The notes under the pieces were generated by a model. The model was not told the DNA's origin. It was given only the letters and a program-made list of their open reading frames with translations, and searched no databases. Positions 61,371-64,000 of a stretch of DNA of 64,000 nucleotides are shown here, one piece after another. The stretch comes from Leptolyngbya boryana PCC 6306. GTDB lineage: Bacteria; Cyanobacteriota; Cyanobacteriia; Leptolyngbyales; Leptolyngbyaceae. Location of the stretch: the NCBI RefSeq assembly GCF_000353285.1, contig NZ_KB731324.1, positions 1,258,577 through 1,322,576 of the forward strand, given 5' to 3'. The position numbers were made by a program, and so were the translations under genes. How positions within the stretch are numbered: the stretch's first letter is position 1; the number at the start of each line of letters is the position of its first letter.

Positions 61371-62273
61371 CTATTTTCCTAATTTTGCAAGCACTGATTT
61401 TGTGGCAACGATGTGGCGATCGAGTCCCAACTCCGAAGGCGAAATCCCGATCGCCAATCCTACCAACTGTGGCAAATGCAAAATTGGTAAGCCTAATTTC
61501 TCTCCAATGACTTGTTCAACTTCTGGCTGTCGCGAGTCTAAATTCAAATGGCACAGCGGACATGGCGTGACCATACAATCGGCTCCAGCTTGAATCGCCG
61601 CTTTGATATGCTTCCCTGCCATCTGAAACGACTGCTCAGTTGCATAACTCGAGAGCGGCCATCCACAACATTGAGTCCGACCGCGATACTGAATCGGTGT
61701 TGCGCCCACTGCCTCAAATAAGTTCTCCATTGACGTGGGATTGAATGGATCATCTAAAGGACGATCCTGCCCGCGCAAGAGATAACAGCCATAAAATGCT
61801 GCACATTTAAGACCTGAGAGCTTGCGAGTGACTTTTGCCGCGATCGCATCGAGTCCATAATCACTCACCAAAGCCCAGAGTAAATGTTTGACCTCAGTGC
61901 TTCCCTGATAAGGCGAACATCCTTCCCGGTTCAAAAACCCATTCACTTGATTCAAATACTCTGAATCTGCTGATTTCAACCGTTCATCCACATGCCCGAT
62001 TACGCCCTGACAGGTGCTGCAATGCGTCAAGAGCGGCAAGTTTAATTCTTCAGCTAAAGCAATATTTCTAGCATTGACCGTATCTTCGAGCAGTTGAGAA
62101 TCTTCTTTAAACGTTCCCGAACCGCAACAAGCAGCTTTTTTCAATTCGATCAATTCGATTCCGAGCGATCGCGACACAGCTTTGGTCGATTGATCCAACT
62201 CCCGACACGCTCCTTGCGCGACACAACCAGGGAAATAAGCGTATTTCAGAACCATAGAATTTGCCCGACTCAT
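61371..62273 (-). CDS. HdrB-like CCG-domain iron-sulfur protein
   Basis: A 300-aa protein with two Cys-rich CCG domains (KKAACCGSGTFKED and GRTQCCGWPLSSYATE) and additional Cys in YFPGCVAQGACRELD, LLTHCSTCQGV, AFYGCYLLRG and PCPLCHLNLD. It matches heterodisulfide reductase subunit B/succinate dehydrogenase SdhE-like families, present in cyanobacteria without methanogenesis. It probably handles Fe-S-linked electron transfer with an unknown partner. Start ATG 62273 or 62255. Confidence 0.86.
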   Translation of the reverse strand: MSRANSMVLKYAYFPGCVAQGACRELDQSTKAVSRSLGIELIELKKAACCGSGTFKEDSQLLEDTVNARNIALAEELNLPLLTHCSTCQGVIGHVDERLKSADSEYLNQVNGFLNREGCSPYQGSTEVKHLLWALVSDYGLDAIAAKVTRKLSGLKCAAFYGCYLLRGQDRPLDDPFNPTSMENLFEAVGATPIQYRGRTQCCGWPLSSYATEQSFQMAGKHIKAAIQAGADCMVTPCPLCHLNLDSRQPEVEQVIGEKLGLPILHLPQLVGLAIGISPSELGLDRHIVATKSVLAKLGK

Positions 62274-62480
62274 CCGACTTTGATAGTAGCGCCCACCGCC
62301 TCGAAAACACCGATCTTAAGAAAAACTGAGGAATTTGGTCAGCGATCGTGGCAAAATGTTCACCGCACCCGAATCTGATATGAGATGACTTCATTCAGAT
62401 AAGATGAAGAGATGCTCAAAATGAATGAGCATTTCTGTGTTTAGTGTGATTCGTTGCGGCTGCAACTCAAGAGGAATTTT

Positions 62481-62732
62481 ATGAGCGAGACCGAAATTTT
62501 TGATAAAGTCCAGAAGATCGTGGCAGAACAGTTAGGTGTCGATGCCGCTAAAGTTGTTCCTGCTGCTAGTTTTGCAAACGACTTAGGTGCAGATTCACTC
62601 GACACCGTTGAATTGGTGATGGCACTCGAAGAAGAATTCGACATCGAAATCCCCGATGAAGCGGCAGAAGAAATTGCAACGGTTCAATCTGCAGTTGATT
62701 ACATCAGTGGCAAAGTTGCAGCCTCGGCTTAG
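62481..62732 (+). CDS. acpP: Acyl carrier protein
   Basis: An 83-aa ACP. The phosphopantetheine site is in [20 protein letters not shown] (Ser in DSL). Acidic surface and length are normal. AAGAGGA precedes the ATG at the right distance. It carries growing fatty acids in type II synthesis and is followed by fabF. The Sfp-type PPTase gene earlier in the window may modify it. Confidence 0.97.
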   Translation: MSETEIFDKVQKIVAEQLGVDAAKVVPAASFANDLGADSLDTVELVMALEEEFDIEIPDEAAEEIATVQSAVDYISGKVAASA

Positions 62733-62750
62733 TCAAATCTCCGAAGAATG

Positions 62751-62789
62751 GGGGATAAGACTGTGACTTGTCCCTCATCCTTTATCCCC
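62751..62789 (+). other. Intergenic hairpin between acpP and fabF
   Basis: GGGGATAA (62751-62758) with TTATCCCC (62782-62789) enclosing a 23-nt loop, in the 80-nt acpP-fabF spacer. Without T-run it may control the differential level of ACP and FabF. Confidence 0.4.
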
Positions 62790-62812
62790 ACATCCTTTTT
62801 TCATTGGACATC

Positions 62813-64000
62813 ATGACAAATACGGTAAATAAGCGCGTTGTTGTCACAGGGCTTGGTGCAATTACGCCGATCGGCAATACGCTTTCTGAGTATTGGGACG
62901 GGCTAATGGCGGGACGTAATGGCATTGCCCCCATTACTTTATTCGATGCGTCTCGGCATGATTGTCGTTTTGCCGCTGAGGTAAAAGGCTTTGATCCGAT
63001 TCAATATATGGATCGCAAAGAAGCAAAACGGATGGATCGCTTTTGTCAATTTGCGGTTGCAGCCAGTAAACAAGCTTTGGCAGATGCAAATTTCGAGATC
63101 AATGATCTGAATGCAGAACAAGTCGGAGTTTTGATCGGAACGGGCATTGGCGGCTTGAAAGTTCTCGAAGATCAGCAAGAAATTAACCTGACCAAAGGAC
63201 CCGATCGCTGTAGTCCGTTCATGATTCCCATGATGATTGCGAATATGGCGGCAGGTCTTACGGCGATTCACATTGGTGCAAAAGGTCCAAACTCTTGTTC
63301 AGTGACCGCTTGCGCGGCTGGCTCGAATGCGATCGGCGATGCGTTTCAATGGGTGCGACGCGGCTATGCTCAAGCCATGATTTGCGGTGGTACTGAAGCG
63401 GCAGTCACTTCGCTTGCAGTAGCAGGATTTGCAGCGTGTAAAGCCCTCTCATTAAGAAATGATGACCCTACTCACGCGAGCCGCCCGTTTGATAAAGATC
63501 GCGACGGTTTCGTCTTAGGTGAAGGATCTGGAATTCTTCTGCTCGAAGAAATGGAACACGCGCTGGCTCGTGGCGCAAAGATTTACGCTGAAATCGTCGG
63601 CTATGGCGTAACTTGCGATGCTTATCACATCACAGGACAAACTCCAGGCGGAAAAGATGCCGCAAGAGCGATTCAGTTCTGTCTAAAAGATGGCGGACTC
63701 ACTCCGGATCAGGTGGATTACGTCAATGCTCACGGAACCAGTACGCCCGTCAATGATCCAAATGAGACGATGGCGATTAAAACTGCTCTGGGCGATCGCG
63801 CAAAACAAATTCTCGTCAGCTCCACGAAATCGATGACGGGTCACTTGCTCGGCGGTTCTGGCGGAATTGAAGCCGTTGCAACCGTGATGGCAATCCACAA
63901 CGATCGCGTTCCTCCAACGATTAATTTGGTCGAACCCGATCCAGCTTGTGATCTCGATTACGTTGCCAATGAAAGCCGCGAACATGTCGTGAACGTTGCG
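62813..64000 (+). CDS. fabF: 3-oxoacyl-ACP synthase II (5' part, cut by the window end)
   Basis: 396 codons are visible with no stop. Family regions are VVTGLGAITPIGNTLSEYW at the start, active-site Cys in SVTACAAGSNAIGDA, the His in NAHGTSTPVND, and KSMTGHLLGGSGG with Lys and the second His. It is the condensing enzyme of fatty acid synthesis and elongates acyl-ACP. It lies 80 nt after acpP on the same strand and is likely in one operon. Family length is about 415 residues, so about 20 are missing. Confidence 0.96.
   Translation, partial: MTNTVNKRVVVTGLGAITPIGNTLSEYWDGLMAGRNGIAPITLFDASRHDCRFAAEVKGFDPIQYMDRKEAKRMDRFCQFAVAASKQALADANFEINDLNAEQVGVLIGTGIGGLKVLEDQQEINLTKGPDRCSPFMIPMMIANMAAGLTAIHIGAKGPNSCSVTACAAGSNAIGDAFQWVRRGYAQAMICGGTEAAVTSLAVAGFAACKALSLRNDDPTHASRPFDKDRDGFVLGEGSGILLLEEMEHALARGAKIYAEIVGYGVTCDAYHITGQTPGGKDAARAIQFCLKDGGLTPDQVDYVNAHGTSTPVNDPNETMAIKTALGDRAKQILVSSTKSMTGHLLGGSGGIEAVATVMAIHNDRVPPTINLVEPDPACDLDYVANESREHVVNVA

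Overview
The window is a piece of a cyanobacterial chromosome. Three things point there: GCGATCGC (HIP1) octamers and GATCG-rich text throughout; a separate atpB-atpC (F1 beta-epsilon) pair; and cyanobacterial or plastid-lineage families (PAM68, a phytol-kinase relative, Tic22, long-form HPF/LrtA, PedR, DUF2808, DUF3326, a SigA/RpoD-family sigma factor). Gene style and base composition look like a filamentous Leptolyngbya-type genome, but the species is not determined here. Most of the region is housekeeping sequence. One intact insertion sequence and a few toxin-antitoxin or unknown genes are the accessory content.

Layout. 1-4.6 kb: a small unknown protein, a membrane-anchored lambda-endolysin-like muramidase, a two-ATPase peptide ABC protein, a phytol-kinase relative and a DUF433/DUF5615 toxin-antitoxin pair. 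4.6-10.8 kb, minus strand: pedR-like regulator, an 86-aa protein, a complete branched-chain/neutral amino-acid ABC transporter (livG, livF, binding protein, livH, livM), then a slipin. 10.9-19.4 kb: zinc-ribbon membrane protein, Rpn-type nuclease, aroF, rpsO-PAM68, a GH13 amylase, an Sfp-type PPTase, cutA-GNAT and an RluE-type pseudouridine synthase. 19.4-25 kb, minus strand: an NAD operon pncB-nadD-nrtR-(mntA-hepT)x2-nadE with nearly every gene overlapping the next. 25.3-30.6 kb: small unknown genes, rnpB, rnc, an oxidoreductase and ureE-ureF. 30.8-42 kb: atpB-atpC, a pentapeptide protein, a three-repeat unknown protein, ferredoxin/54-aa/DUF3326 operon, CPBP protease, sigma factor, receiver-only response regulator, two secreted proteins and a candidate non-coding RNA. 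42-50.5 kb: two half-size UPF0016 manganese exporters, initiator tRNA, ppk, prmC-DUF427, Tic22 and a DUF6745 pair. 50.5-64 kb: a VWA protein, a 1427-bp IS5-family element, an EF-G-like GTPase, hpf, lipB-kdpD(N-terminal), a Ser/Thr kinase-PstS pair, an HdrB-like protein, acpP and the 5' part of fabF.

The most unusual arrangement is the NAD operon. NrtR, the ADP-ribose-sensing Nudix repressor of NAD synthesis, and NadE are separated by two tandem MNT-HepT toxin-antitoxin pairs, all joined by 4-bp overlaps and apparently transcribed with pncB and nadD. Both HepT copies keep the Rx4HxY motif and both MntA copies keep the GS...DxD motif, so the modules look intact. Other points of interest are an orphan structured transcript with a 14-bp terminator (41220-41480), a VWA protein with a duplicated C-terminal domain, an EF-G paralogue whose G3 motif lacks the catalytic histidine, and a protein kinase overlapping a PstS-type protein.
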